Source: Vibrio tapetis subsp. quintayensis
GTDB taxonomy: Bacteria > Pseudomonadota > Gammaproteobacteria > Enterobacterales > Vibrionaceae
Assembly: GCF_030409945.1 (NCBI RefSeq)
Contig: NZ_JAUFQV010000001.1
Span: 1 to 64,000 of the forward strand
DNA length: 64,000 bases
Direction of reading: 5' to 3'
The notes under the pieces were generated by a model, which worked only from the letters and a program-made list of their open reading frames with translations, did not search any database and had not been told where the DNA came from. The position numbers and the translations under genes are program-made. Within the stretch, counting starts at the first letter, position 1, and every line of letters starts with the position of its first letter. Shown one piece after another: positions 8,556 through 18,232 of this stretch.

Positions 8556-9791
8556 ATGAATAAGATTGATAAAGCTATGCGAATTCTGCTTGCAGGATTT
8601 TGTATCAACCTTTGTTTAGGTATTTTGTACGCATGGAGCGTATTCAATAAAGCACTCGTGAGTGACTTAGGTTGGAGCGCAGCAGACGCATCTCAGCCAT
8701 ACGCGGTAGCAACTATCACCTTCTCAGTGTGTCTTCTTATTGCTGGAATACTTCAAGACCGTATGGGTCCGCGTAAGATTCTTATCTTGGGTACATCACT
8801 TACAGGCTTAGGCATGATCGCTTCAAGCTTTGCAGATTCAGTATTAATGCTTAACCTTACTTTTGGTGTTATGACTGGCGCTGGTATTGGTTTTGGTTAC
8901 GCTTGTTTGTCTCCTGCGGCAATGAAATGGTTCCATGTTTCAAAAAAAGGTTTAGTGAATGGCCTTATCGCTGCGGGCTTTGGATTGGCTGCTGTTTATT
9001 TGGCACCACTAACATCGACACTTATCGCGACTTACGGCATCAACCATAGCTTCATGATGCTTGGCATCGGTGTTCTTGTTATTGCTGTACCACTGGCTTG
9101 TACTATCAATAACCCACCATCAGACTACACGCCAGAAGAGCCAAAGGTAAAAGAGGGTCAAACAAAACCTGTGACCGTTAAGCCTGCGGATATTACTTGG
9201 CGTAACATGCTTAAAACGCCGCAGTTCTACTCTCTTTGGGTAATGTACGCGTTCGCGGCATCGGCGGGCCTTATGATTATCGGTAACATCACTAACATTG
9301 CGAGCATGCAAGCAAACCTACCAAATGCGGTATACCTTGCTTCTATCCTGGCAATTTTCAACTCTGGTGGCCGTGTTGCTGCAGGTATCCTGTCAGACAA
9401 AATTGGTGGTGTTCGCACGCTACTTCTAGCATTCGTCTTGCAAGGCGTTAACATGGTGCTATTCGCAACGTTTACTTCAGAGTTCACGCTAATCATCGGC
9501 ACTGCAATGGCTGCTCTGGGTTACGGTACTCTACTGGCGGTATTCCCATCTATCACTGCGGAATATTACGGCCTGAAAAACTACGGTACTAACTACGGTG
9601 TTCTTTACACTTCATGGGGTATCGGTGGCGCAATCGGCGCAGCAGTAGTCGGTTACTCAATGACTCAAGGTGGTGGTTACAACCTTGCGTACACAATCTC
9701 AGCGGTAATGATGGGTGTGTGTATTGTTCTAGCGCTTGTTACTAAGCCAATCTCTCAAGAAAAATCAGCAGAACTTAAAGCAACCGCTTAA
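8556..9791 (+). CDS. OFA-family MFS transporter (lactate/oxalate/formate-type carrier)
   Basis: 411 residues, 12 membrane helices, with a charged central loop at about 190-215 (PPSDYTPEEPKVKEG). The N-terminus LCLGILYAWSVFNKAL and the motif GIGFGYACLSPAAMKWF are typical of the oxalate:formate antiporter (OFA) subfamily, which includes proteins annotated as L-lactate carriers and the E. coli pyruvate-responsive YhjX. The substrate is probably a small monocarboxylate, but the sequence alone does not decide it. Monocistronic, with its own promoter and terminator. The GAG-like ribosome site is weak. Confidence 0.85.
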   Translation: MNKIDKAMRILLAGFCINLCLGILYAWSVFNKALVSDLGWSAADASQPYAVATITFSVCLLIAGILQDRMGPRKILILGTSLTGLGMIASSFADSVLMLNLTFGVMTGAGIGFGYACLSPAAMKWFHVSKKGLVNGLIAAGFGLAAVYLAPLTSTLIATYGINHSFMMLGIGVLVIAVPLACTINNPPSDYTPEEPKVKEGQTKPVTVKPADITWRNMLKTPQFYSLWVMYAFAASAGLMIIGNITNIASMQANLPNAVYLASILAIFNSGGRVAAGILSDKIGGVRTLLLAFVLQGVNMVLFATFTSEFTLIIGTAMAALGYGTLLAVFPSITAEYYGLKNYGTNYGVLYTSWGIGGAIGAAVVGYSMTQGGGYNLAYTISAVMMGVCIVLALVTKPISQEKSAELKATA

Positions 9792-9815
9792 TCTTCGCCT
9801 GCAGAATCAACATCT

Positions 9816-9845
9816 AAAAGCTCGCTTATTCAGCGAGCTTTTTTA
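9816..9845 (+). terminator. Terminator of the MFS gene
   Basis: Arms AAAGCTCGCT (9817-9826) and AGCGAGCTTT (9832-9841), loop TATTC, followed by T-rich sequence. Confidence 0.9.
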
Positions 9846-9857
9846 TTTACGCCATAA

Positions 9858-10121
9858 ATGCCCCCACAACCAAACGCGTTCATGGTGATGATGGAAACCA
9901 CATCCCAAAAATTCCCCTTCATTAAAAAAAGTACCAAAGAAATCTATTTCGTTAAGTTATTGGATCAATTCGCTATCCGAAGAAGCAACCAAGCCTTTTG
10001 GGCATTCAGTGACCACGTGCATCAATGGTATAAACAAGACCAACCTATCGAATTCGGTTTGCTTGACTATAATCGATTTGAGAACCGTTTGGATTTATCC
10101 TTTTTACGAGCACATCGCTGA
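9858..10121 (+). CDS. Small hypothetical protein
   Basis: 87 residues from the first ATG; the ATGs at 9882 and 9891 are possible true starts. No good ribosome site precedes any of them. The sequence is aromatic and basic (FIKKSTKEIYFVKLLDQFAIRRSNQAF), with no membrane segment. It stops directly before the next small gene, so the two are probably co-transcribed. Family not recognised. Confidence 0.5.
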   Translation: MPPQPNAFMVMMETTSQKFPFIKKSTKEIYFVKLLDQFAIRRSNQAFWAFSDHVHQWYKQDQPIEFGLLDYNRFENRLDLSFLRAHR

Positions 10122-10136
10122 ATGGGAGAGTTAACA

Positions 10137-10319
10137 ATGGGTATTCGAGACAAAATAGAAGATCTTGAACAACAAATCTATGTGGCTTGCTCTGAAGGAG
10201 ACTACGAGCAGATGGATATGTTAGAAAACCAACTTGATCAGCTTAAGTCGCGAGCCGACTTAAACATAGATGAAGATGAGTTGGATTTCGGCGGCTCGTT
10301 CAGCCAAAAAGAGCGATAG
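10137..10319 (+). CDS. Small acidic coiled-coil protein
   Basis: 60 residues from ATG 10137, chosen because GGGAGAG lies 8 nt upstream; an in-frame ATG at 10122 abuts the previous stop. It is predicted to be a helical hairpin (DKIEDLEQQIY and YEQMDMLENQLDQLKSRA heptads) with an acidic tail. Probable operon with the gene at 9858. Function unknown. Confidence 0.55.
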   Translation: MGIRDKIEDLEQQIYVACSEGDYEQMDMLENQLDQLKSRADLNIDEDELDFGGSFSQKER

Positions 10320-10353
10320 TTAGTCTACAGCTAAGTCAGACTAACGATAACTT

Positions 10354-10402
10354 CGGCCTTGAAATCACAATTTGAGCTTATCCAACGTGTGATTCAAGGC
10401 CG
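10354..10402. terminator. Hairpin between convergent genes (possible terminator)
   Basis: Left arm CGGCCTTGAAATCAC (10354-10368) pairs with GTGATTCAAGGCCG (10389-10402), with one bulged base. No T-run follows on either side, so termination is not assured. Confidence 0.35.
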
Positions 10403-10471
10403 CTAATCAAGGGCCTTTAAAGTTCTGTATCACCTACTGTTTATCAATCTACCCACCTGAGCGCTTCTATT

Positions 10472-13450
10472 CTAAGATGAAACAAACTGTTTTAATGCGT
10501 GGGCTGACTGTTCTAGAACGTATTTCATTTCTGATTTCTGCTGGGTGAATTTCGCAAGAGGATCAGCGCTTCCTTCAATTTCATGGCAGATATCGAGCAA
10601 TGGTTTCAAGGCCATACTGCCAGCAGAGCCTTTAAGTTTATGCACTAAAGATTTCACTGCTTGGTGATCGCCTAGTTGTTCTGCTTGCTCTAGCTCACCC
10701 CAAATTTGATCGCTCGATTCAACAAACAATTCAACTAAGTTGTTCATTTTAGCCTCGCCGAGCACCTCCAAGTCTTGCGTTAACGTAACTAGGTTCAACC
10801 ATTGTTGCTTCCCTGTCTTTGACGCACTTTTAAGAGCAGACGCTTCCATACTAACAACAGTCAGATTAACCGCTTCTAGCACATTGCTGGCATTGCTCTT
10901 ACTCAGTGTTTTGATAATTAGCGCTCTTAGTGCATCTTTCACGATCGGTTTCGGTAAAAAGCCATCAAAGCCTGCCGCGAGGTATTCTGTGATCTCTTCA
11001 TTAAAGACATGCGCCGACACGGCAATCATCGGTGTTTCAGTTGAGCTATCGTTATTTCGCGCGGCTTCTATCTGTTTCAATCGTTGAACCAATTCAGTAC
11101 CAGAGCAATCAGGTAGATTGATATCGAGCAATGCCATGTCGTATTCATGTTGGCTAAACATCGCTTCTGCTGCTTGCCCATTCATCACCGTTGTGACTGT
11201 GTGACCCAAACTCTGTAAAAAGCCCTCTGCGACAACGCAATTGACAGGGTTATCCTCCACCAACAATATGTTTGCTGCAATATCGATATCGATATTTGCA
11301 CCAGTACAGCACATCGAAGACAAGTACTGATTTTCACTATGATGAATACCGTGCTCTTCCGCACTACCCACTTGCAATGGCGCTTTAAACCAAAATCGGC
11401 TGCCATCACCAAGAGCAGATTCAACGCCAATACTGCCTTTCATGGCATTAACCAAACGCTTACAGATAGCAAGCCCTAGCCCAGTTCCTCCTGTGACCTT
11501 TTCCCCACTACTTGCTTGAGTAAAGGCATCAAATAAGTGAGGTTGCTCTTGTTCCGCAATACCTAAGCCAGTATCATTTACTTCAAAACAAACCGTGTTG
11601 CTGTTGTCAGGGTCGATACTGACGTAGACATCAATGTCCCCTTTCGTGGTGAACTTAATTGCATTCCCTACTAGGTTGGTCAGGATTTGGCAAAGCCGGG
11701 TTTTGTCGCCAACCCAATATTGCCCCACATCCGCTTCAATATGCGTGTATAAACTCAAACGCTTTTCATTAGCTCGGCTCAAAAGCAGTTGCTGAACATC
11801 ATTGACCAACATATGCAGATCAAACGGCGCATTGTTGATCTTCAAATGACCCGCTTCAATCTTGGAATAATCCAAAACATCATTAATGATTGACAACAAA
11901 TTAGTACCACTGCGATCGATGATCTCAACATACTGTGACTGATGCGTGTTTAGATGGGTGTCTTTTAGCAGTGTTGCCGTACCTAACACGCCATTTAGTG
12001 GCGTTCTGATTTCGTGACTAATGGTGGCCAAAAAAGACGACTTAGCCCTATTTGCTTGTTCAGCATCTTTACGTGCTTTGGCATGATTCAAGACTTCGTG
12101 ATTTAGCTTTTTATTTGTTGCTTGCAACTGTTCGGTACGCTCGCTGACCACTTCTTCCAAGTGCTCTTTGTATTCTTCAAGTTCTAATTTAGAGGCGGAT
12201 TCGCGCTCCGCAAGTACTTTTAATGAACGAGCAGTGTCTCTGGCGTTTATAATGGCATGCCCCATGCCAGCCATTTCGTCGTTACCTTTGATGGTCACGC
12301 TAATGTCTAGTTGCCCACTAGCAACAGAACGCAGCGCATCCGAATATTCACTCAAACGAATTACAACCGACTGATACACAACGCGCCACACTATCAGTAC
12401 CACTCCGGTCAAACCGACGATTGAAATTAAGATCAGCGTCCACTGTGCGTAGTTAAGTGTGTTAGAAACCTGCTCAATGGCTTGCTCTGTACTCTGATTA
12501 GAGATATCGATCAACTGGCTGACGATTTGGTTTAACTCGGTAAAATTATCCAGTGTTTTTACATTAAGATCCGACGCAAGTTGGTTGTTTTTATGCCTTT
12601 GCATCAACCATTCAAACACCACTTCGTGCTCACGTAGATCTGCGATAATTGATCCCATTTTGACCGAACGAGATGGATCTTCTACCGATTTTACGCGTCG
12701 AGACATTATCGTCAGGTTACTTTCATACTGTTCACGCAATAGTAATAAGCGTTCAAAGTCAGTAACGGTTTTCACTTCTTCAATTTGAGTCAACAAACGA
12801 AACGCCAACAAATGCAACTCATGCAGCCTCTCTGACAAATCGAGGTCCACTTCAACTAAGCTGTCTAAGGCGCGGTAAACAGCATCCTTATTGCCGCCAT
12901 CTAGCAAGTCATAAATATGAGCCACGTTCGCTACGGCAACCGTACTGGTATTAAGAACTTGAGTTCGAGTCAGACTTTCCAGCTCATTTGCCTGAACTTG
13001 CATCCGCAATACTGTAGATTCTATTTCCGAGTTAAGCAGCAATCTCTTCTCAACGGACAGCCCTAACTCTGCAAAATTATCGATGATTTTTTGAACGTTG
13101 TTTTCTAACTTTTGTAGCAATGCGCCATCAAATGAACCAGAACCGAGCGATTGAATATGATCGAGAAGCCGATCAAGTTGATTAAACAAAATAGCGCCCG
13201 CTTGCTTACGTTCAACGTCATCTTTTGCGTTAGTCAGTTGTTGAGAGGAATTGATGATGCGCGAGCTTAATTCCGATACTTGCCTCGCTTCAATCATAGA
13301 AGGAATGGCATCGTTAACCACCCGTTGTTCTGTTTTAGCAACAAATGAGAAACCTGAAATACCGATGAGAGAAGCGGTGATCATTAATACTGTGATAGCT
13401 AAGAATGAATAAAGCAGTTTGCTTCCAATGCTTCGGGGCGATATGCGCAT
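10472..13450 (-). CDS. torS: TorS-type hybrid sensor histidine kinase
   Basis: 992 residues. Membrane helices at about 12-36 and 336-358 enclose a roughly 300-residue helical periplasmic sensor. Then come HAMP (360-412), a coiled coil, HisKA with H479 (ATISHEIRTPLNG), HATPase with N596 and the G boxes DTGLG (626-630) and GTGLGLA, a receiver with phospho-acceptor D776 and K834, and a C-terminal HPt with H937 (LVHKLKGSAGS). This four-part phosphorelay order is that of TorS, which with periplasmic TorT senses trimethylamine N-oxide. The divergent torT neighbour supports the call. The partner response regulator TorR and the reductase genes are not in the window, so another signal or a distant regulator is possible. 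Confidence 0.85.
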   Translation of the reverse strand: MRISPRSIGSKLLYSFLAITVLMITASLIGISGFSFVAKTEQRVVNDAIPSMIEARQVSELSSRIINSSQQLTNAKDDVERKQAGAILFNQLDRLLDHIQSLGSGSFDGALLQKLENNVQKIIDNFAELGLSVEKRLLLNSEIESTVLRMQVQANELESLTRTQVLNTSTVAVANVAHIYDLLDGGNKDAVYRALDSLVEVDLDLSERLHELHLLAFRLLTQIEEVKTVTDFERLLLLREQYESNLTIMSRRVKSVEDPSRSVKMGSIIADLREHEVVFEWLMQRHKNNQLASDLNVKTLDNFTELNQIVSQLIDISNQSTEQAIEQVSNTLNYAQWTLILISIVGLTGVVLIVWRVVYQSVVIRLSEYSDALRSVASGQLDISVTIKGNDEMAGMGHAIINARDTARSLKVLAERESASKLELEEYKEHLEEVVSERTEQLQATNKKLNHEVLNHAKARKDAEQANRAKSSFLATISHEIRTPLNGVLGTATLLKDTHLNTHQSQYVEIIDRSGTNLLSIINDVLDYSKIEAGHLKINNAPFDLHMLVNDVQQLLLSRANEKRLSLYTHIEADVGQYWVGDKTRLCQILTNLVGNAIKFTTKGDIDVYVSIDPDNSNTVCFEVNDTGLGIAEQEQPHLFDAFTQASSGEKVTGGTGLGLAICKRLVNAMKGSIGVESALGDGSRFWFKAPLQVGSAEEHGIHHSENQYLSSMCCTGANIDIDIAANILLVEDNPVNCVVAEGFLQSLGHTVTTVMNGQAAEAMFSQHEYDMALLDINLPDCSGTELVQRLKQIEAARNNDSSTETPMIAVSAHVFNEEITEYLAAGFDGFLPKPIVKDALRALIIKTLSKSNASNVLEAVNLTVVSMEASALKSASKTGKQQWLNLVTLTQDLEVLGEAKMNNLVELFVESSDQIWGELEQAEQLGDHQAVKSLVHKLKGSAGSMALKPLLDICHEIEGSADPLAKFTQQKSEMKYVLEQSAHALKQFVSS

Positions 13451-13546
13451 GCATGTCCTCTTATGATAATAGATACCACTTTAACAATAGTGATACCGCT
13501 GTATTTTGCTATGATTAGCACTTCTATGCCAATGCCCAAGATCAAA

Positions 13547-14563
13547 ATGCGTAATAAAGACTGTTTTTCTCGCTTAAATTTCCGCTTCCATACCACTGTC
13601 ATCGCCATGTTTTGTGTAATGACGGCGAATTTCGCGTTCGCGAATGAAAAACTGTGCGCTATCTATCCCCATTTAAAAGACTCTTACTGGCTGTCTGTCA
13701 ATTACGGCATGGTTGATGAAGCGAAAAAACTCGGGCTAGAGCTCAGGGTTCTTGAATCTGGTGGTTACCCAAATATAGAAAAGCAGCAGCAACAATTGAT
13801 TGAATGTAAATACTGGGGGGCTAGCGCCATTATTCTAGGTACCGTGTCGCCCAATAGTTATCAAGGTGATCTGCGAGAAATGGTGGGTGATATTCCTATC
13901 TTTGCAACGGTCAACCACCTCCAATCCAGTCGAGAAAACAGCTTATCCATTAAAGGCCAAGTGGGCGCTGATTGGTACTGGATGGGCTACAAAACAGGTA
14001 AATATTTGGCGAAGCGCCACCCAAAAGGCACTGGTAAGGTCAACATTGCGTGGTTGCCCGGCCCCAAATATCGTGGTGGAACCAAACCCGTCGCCAATGG
14101 GTTCTTAGACGCCATTAAAGGAAGCGACGTTAACATCGTGCTGTCTTTATGGGCTGACAACGACAAAGAGTTACAGCGTAACCTAGTTCAAAATACAATG
14201 GAACGCGATGATATCGATTATATCGTTGGCAGCGCCGTTGCGATTGAAGCCGCCATCAGTGAATTACGAAACGCTGGCAAACAAGACCAAATTGAGCTGC
14301 TATCGGTCTACTTAAGTCATGGCGTTTACCGAGGGATCAGGCGCAACAAGGTACTCTTTGCGCCAAGTGACAAAATGGTCTTACAGGGTCGTAAATCTGT
14401 CCAACAAGCCGCCTATTATTTACAAGATTCTGATAAGTTCGAAGCTGATTACCAACCAACGATTGAAGCGCTCACTCCGAACCACTACCCACGTAAAATC
14501 ATCGACGATTCTTTGTCTCCGCCTGAGTATCGACCGGTTTATAACGTAACGCTTCCTGATTAA
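13547..14563 (+). CDS. torT: TorT-like periplasmic binding protein
   Basis: 338 residues from ATG 13547 (MRNKDCFSRLNF, then a hydrophobic core and FAFA cleavage before NEKLCAIYPH). The frame opens at 13463, but that version would bury the signal peptide. Type I periplasmic-binding fold (LKDSYWLSVNYGMVDEAKKLG, QQQLIECKYWGASAIILGTVSP). The family binds TMAO and presents it to TorS in the periplasm. Divergent from torS with about 96 bp between starts. The ribosome site is weak, so the start is not firm. Confidence 0.82.
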   Translation: MRNKDCFSRLNFRFHTTVIAMFCVMTANFAFANEKLCAIYPHLKDSYWLSVNYGMVDEAKKLGLELRVLESGGYPNIEKQQQQLIECKYWGASAIILGTVSPNSYQGDLREMVGDIPIFATVNHLQSSRENSLSIKGQVGADWYWMGYKTGKYLAKRHPKGTGKVNIAWLPGPKYRGGTKPVANGFLDAIKGSDVNIVLSLWADNDKELQRNLVQNTMERDDIDYIVGSAVAIEAAISELRNAGKQDQIELLSVYLSHGVYRGIRRNKVLFAPSDKMVLQGRKSVQQAAYYLQDSDKFEADYQPTIEALTPNHYPRKIIDDSLSPPEYRPVYNVTLPD

Positions 14564-14747
14564 AGTGTTATTTAGCTAACGTTTATTACAAATAGAGCCT
14601 GGTTTGACAATAAAAGTATGCATTATTGATCACCATTGGGCATTATAACCAATTGAAGAAATTAACGAATGTACGTTCAGGGATCGTGCATTGCCTACCA
14701 TGGCTTTCTTCGCATCACGCCATTGGTAGCACTACAAGGAGTACTCG

Positions 14748-15203
14748 ATGCAAACCACAACAAGAACATTGCCGACTCATAAGCATATTGCACTTGTCGC
14801 GCATGATAACTGCAAACCTGAACTTCTTCGCTGGGTAATTGAAAACAAAGAAAAGCTACAAGGCCATTTCTTGTACGCGACAGGCACAACAGGTCACCTG
14901 CTGAGCACTAACACGGGGCTCGCAATTAAGAGCTTAATCAGTGGTCCTATGGGCGGCGACCAGCAATTAGGCGCACTAATTTCTGAAAGCAAAATTGATA
15001 TGATGGTGTTCTTCTGGGATCCACTTAACGCCGTTCCCCATGACCCTGATGTAAAAGCCTTGCTTCGTATCGCTAGCGTTTGGAACATTCCCGTAGCAAC
15101 GAACCGTGCCAGCGCGAAATTTATGTTTGAGTCACCATTGCTAAGTGAAGAAGTGGATATCGAAATTCCGGATTATGAAGCGTACTTGGCAGAGCGCACA
15201 TAA
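14748..15203 (+). CDS. mgsA: Methylglyoxal synthase
   Basis: Converts dihydroxyacetone phosphate to methylglyoxal plus phosphate (glycolytic bypass, cytosol). 151 residues against 152 in E. coli, nearly collinear: [16 protein letters not shown], the phosphate-binding [10 protein letters not shown], the catalytic-Asp region [15 protein letters not shown] and [26 protein letters not shown] lies 8 nt before the ATG. In E. coli mgsA neighbours helD and yccS. Here helD and yccS follow after one inserted gene, so the synteny is partly kept. Confidence 0.97.
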   Translation: MQTTTRTLPTHKHIALVAHDNCKPELLRWVIENKEKLQGHFLYATGTTGHLLSTNTGLAIKSLISGPMGGDQQLGALISESKIDMMVFFWDPLNAVPHDPDVKALLRIASVWNIPVATNRASAKFMFESPLLSEEVDIEIPDYEAYLAERT

Positions 15204-15242
15204 GCGCCGAATTGGCTTAGATACTTAACAAATTTCTCGATT

Positions 15243-15300
15243 ATAAGCCGAACATTAAGCCTGATTCTTCAGTACTTGAGTTCGGCTTATTCAGTTACGA
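15243..15300. terminator. Long-loop inverted repeat between convergent genes
   Basis: Perfect 11-bp arms ATAAGCCGAAC (15243-15253) and GTTCGGCTTAT (15290-15300), with a 36-nt loop. It sits between the mgsA stop and the facing DJ-1-like gene. There is no T-run, so its role as a terminator is tentative. Confidence 0.35.
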
Positions 15301-15328
15301 CCAATACTTGCAAACAACAAGTGATCAA

Positions 15329-15928
15329 TTAATAAGCGACGACGTGTTCTTCCCGCCAATCAAAACCGATTTGATGCGCTGTTTTCTTCGCTAAGCTGAG
15401 TTTAGATAACCGAGCAACGATCTGCAAACTCATATCAATCCCTGCTGACATGCCGCTAGAAGTCATCACCTCACCGTCTTCAACCCAACGCACATTCTTA
15501 ACCACAGAAAGCGATGGATACTCTTGCGAGAGCTGTTCGATGTCTTGCCAATGGGTTGTCACTCGCCTGCCTTGCAATAAGTTAGCTTCCGCGAGTAAAA
15601 ACGCGCCCGTCCCAACTGATGCGATGAATTTCACGTTCTTTGCTTGTTTCTGGATCCAATTGATCCCATTGCGATTGTTCATCTCGTGCTTGTACGCACC
15701 ACCAACAACAATGAGGGCGTCAAGATCCGGGTGATTATCAAAGGAGCGGTGCGGTAGCACCTGAAAGCCGTGGCGAGCAGAAATAGCACAACCCGCTTCA
15801 CTGATTAAGTAAGGAGTAAATTGCACTCCGTATTCGCTTGCGTATCTATTTGCACTTGCAAATACTTCGTATGGTCCTGAAAAGTCGATAGGTTCTGCAT
15901 AATCGTATATGTAGATGCCAATGTTCAT
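15329..15928 (-). CDS. DJ-1/PfpI-like protein lacking the nucleophilic cysteine
   Basis: 199 residues, the class-I glutamine-amidotransferase-like fold of DJ-1/PfpI and of the ligand domain of GlxA-type regulators (PIDFSGPYEVFASANRYA, VGGAYKHE, then FLLAEANLLQGRRVTTHW). In homologues the nucleophile elbow reads SVCTGAFLLAEA; here it is SVGTGAFLLAEA, with codon GGG at 15611-15613 in place of the Cys codon. It is therefore probably not an enzyme of the usual Cys type. It could bind a ligand or be non-functional. No HTH domain is attached. Confidence 0.82.
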   Translation of the reverse strand: MNIGIYIYDYAEPIDFSGPYEVFASANRYASEYGVQFTPYLISEAGCAISARHGFQVLPHRSFDNHPDLDALIVVGGAYKHEMNNRNGINWIQKQAKNVKFIASVGTGAFLLAEANLLQGRRVTTHWQDIEQLSQEYPSLSVVKNVRWVEDGEVMTSSGMSAGIDMSLQIVARLSKLSLAKKTAHQIGFDWREEHVVAY

Positions 15929-15944
15929 GTTTGATCCTAGCCTG

Positions 15945-18011
15945 TTATTTTTTTATGACAGGGTAGTCTCCTGTTCGTAACTCTTCTATAAAACTAGATG
16001 GATGAGCACCATACAGAACCCACGCTTTGTCTTTGGCCCGAGTTAGCGCCACATAAAATAAGCGTCGTTCTTCCGCATTAGGAAAATCATCGTGTGATTG
16101 CAGCAAAGCACCATCTAAATGAAGTTGTCTTTCGACACAGGGGAACTGCCCTTCATCAACGTTTAATATAAATACGAAATCGGCCTCTTGGCCTTTACTC
16201 GCATGGCACGTCATGAACTGCAGTGACAAGTTACTAAAACGCTGCTTCCATTCATCCATTGTAGAGGGGCAATGGTAATGATTACGTCCTAGTAACAGCA
16301 CATCTTTCCGTGTTGTCGCTTTATCATTTAGTTTTATTAGCGACTCTTCAAGTATAGTCATCGGGCTAACATACACTGACTTTTGTTTTATAATCTTTGC
16401 GCTGCTCAACTCTTTATGCAACTGGTTGTCGTTCTGCATTATAAATGTGTTAGCAACATCACCAATTCTGCTATTAAAACGATAAGTGGTATCCAAGTAA
16501 TGCACCGATGCTCCCGAGAAGCGTTGGCTGAAGTCGGTCGTTAATTGTACCTCTGCCCCGGCAAAGCGATAGATCGCCTGCCAGTCGTCCCCCACCGCAT
16601 ACAACGATGCTCGATCGTTAGATTTCGGTTGCAGACATAATGCCTCTAACAGCGCCAAGCGGCTTGGTGAAATATCTTGATACTCATCCACCATCACAAA
16701 TTGCCACTCGGGTTTGTATTTTCCCGACTCTATGTACTTTGTGGCCCGGGAAATCATGGTGTGGAAATCAATTTGATTTTCTTCTTTAAGCATCTGCTGC
16801 CACGCTTGATAGCAAGGCCAGGCTAATTGCAATTCGCTGTTTAAACGCGGGTATTCTTCATTTTCTACAATTCGTTGCTGGAGTTGTTTCTTATTCAACT
16901 GACACGCACACAATTGTTCCAGCTGTTTCTCTAGCCAGGCAATCAATTTCGGGTTTTCAGATTGTGAACCAAGCTCTTCGTCCCCAGTTAGATAAGCGAT
17001 CGGCCACTGTGATAAGTGCTTTTGCCAACGCTTAAAGTTATTGTTGGTCGCCCAATGGAATTTTAACCACTCAATACACCATGCCTGCTTGGCTTTATCA
17101 CTTGTGGCAAGAGGAGTGATTGAAACGGGCTCTTTTTCAACGTGCTTAATAATATCCAGCCCTAAACCATGGAACGTTTTCACGCTAACATTTGCAGCAG
17201 CACTACCGAGTTTGGTATCTAATCTCTGTTTCATCTCTTGTGCGGCATTACGGCCAAACGCAACGAGTAAAATCTGCTCTGGCTGTGCTTGATGGCTTTG
17301 CAATAAATACGATACACGAGCACTGAGCACGCTGGTTTTACCACTCCCAGCCCCCGCTAAAATCAAGTTATGATCATTGTTCATTAGTACGGCTTGCTGT
17401 TGTGCGAGGTTCAACGGGCTCGACTCACATTGCTCAAATAAAACTTGCCAATATTGACGCTCATTTTCAAGCCATTCTTGATTACGTGTTTGAGCAAGAT
17501 CTTCTGGTTTTGCCAACCAACGGACAATGTCTTCCATCTGTTTTGGCATCATTTGCTGCGCTTCGTAAACCGAAGTATTAAGTTCTTCCAAACCTGACGA
17601 AACTCGATGGTTCCAGTCGTTAACTTGAGATGTGGCTAAAAAAGCAGGTTGATGTTGTAAACGAACCAATGCTTCCTGCCATTGAGGTAACAAAGAATTG
17701 AGCTTTTCACATTGGGTATGATGCCAAGTTTGATAGCACTTTTGGGCATGGCGAACAAATCGACGGCAAGACTCCCAAGGTAGCCCTTGAACTAACCAGC
17801 ACATTTCTTTCCCCTCATGAACATGGGCATGAAACATGAGTTTCCCCCATACAACGCCACGTTCTATGGTGATCTTGCCGTTCCAAATCGAAAACGGTAT
17901 GTGCTCTTCACTGAAGTCAGACGCCAAAATTAGCTTGTCGTCTTCGATACTAACTTCATTGTATTCGTGCTGCACAAAAAACTTGGCTGAGGGGGTGGCG
18001 CAAAGTTGCAT
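15945..18011 (-). CDS. helD: DNA helicase IV
   Basis: 688 residues (E. coli HelD is 684), superfamily-1 UvrD/Rep-type 3'-5' helicase. The N-terminal HelD-specific region (IPFSIWNGKITIERGVVWGKL) precedes Walker A LAGAGSGKTS, the DEYQDISPSR box, GDDWQAIYRFAGA, TCHASKGQEADFV and VALTRAKDKAWVLYG, which are motifs I, II, III/IV, V and VI. It acts on DNA in replication/recombination repair. Stop of this gene and start of the DJ-1-like gene are 16 bp apart, so the two may be one operon. Divergent from yccS, as in E. coli, but the E. coli yccF gene is absent. Confidence 0.95.
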   Translation of the reverse strand: MQLCATPSAKFFVQHEYNEVSIEDDKLILASDFSEEHIPFSIWNGKITIERGVVWGKLMFHAHVHEGKEMCWLVQGLPWESCRRFVRHAQKCYQTWHHTQCEKLNSLLPQWQEALVRLQHQPAFLATSQVNDWNHRVSSGLEELNTSVYEAQQMMPKQMEDIVRWLAKPEDLAQTRNQEWLENERQYWQVLFEQCESSPLNLAQQQAVLMNNDHNLILAGAGSGKTSVLSARVSYLLQSHQAQPEQILLVAFGRNAAQEMKQRLDTKLGSAAANVSVKTFHGLGLDIIKHVEKEPVSITPLATSDKAKQAWCIEWLKFHWATNNNFKRWQKHLSQWPIAYLTGDEELGSQSENPKLIAWLEKQLEQLCACQLNKKQLQQRIVENEEYPRLNSELQLAWPCYQAWQQMLKEENQIDFHTMISRATKYIESGKYKPEWQFVMVDEYQDISPSRLALLEALCLQPKSNDRASLYAVGDDWQAIYRFAGAEVQLTTDFSQRFSGASVHYLDTTYRFNSRIGDVANTFIMQNDNQLHKELSSAKIIKQKSVYVSPMTILEESLIKLNDKATTRKDVLLLGRNHYHCPSTMDEWKQRFSNLSLQFMTCHASKGQEADFVFILNVDEGQFPCVERQLHLDGALLQSHDDFPNAEERRLFYVALTRAKDKAWVLYGAHPSSFIEELRTGDYPVIKK

Positions 18012-18232
18012 GGGATGGTCCTTAAAATCTAACTATTCGCATCATAGTTATTATGCCTAGCCAGCACAAGTCACCGATTCGTTTACTCTTTTCAGGCTGT
18101 GGGTTCGAAGACAACCTATAATTCCTTAAAGTCGCTTACTTATCGGTCATTCAGCCAAATTTTTATTTTTAATCATGAAGTTCACACGTGAGTTTTGCTA
18201 CACTCTATTTTTTGAAAATTGAATAATTTAAC

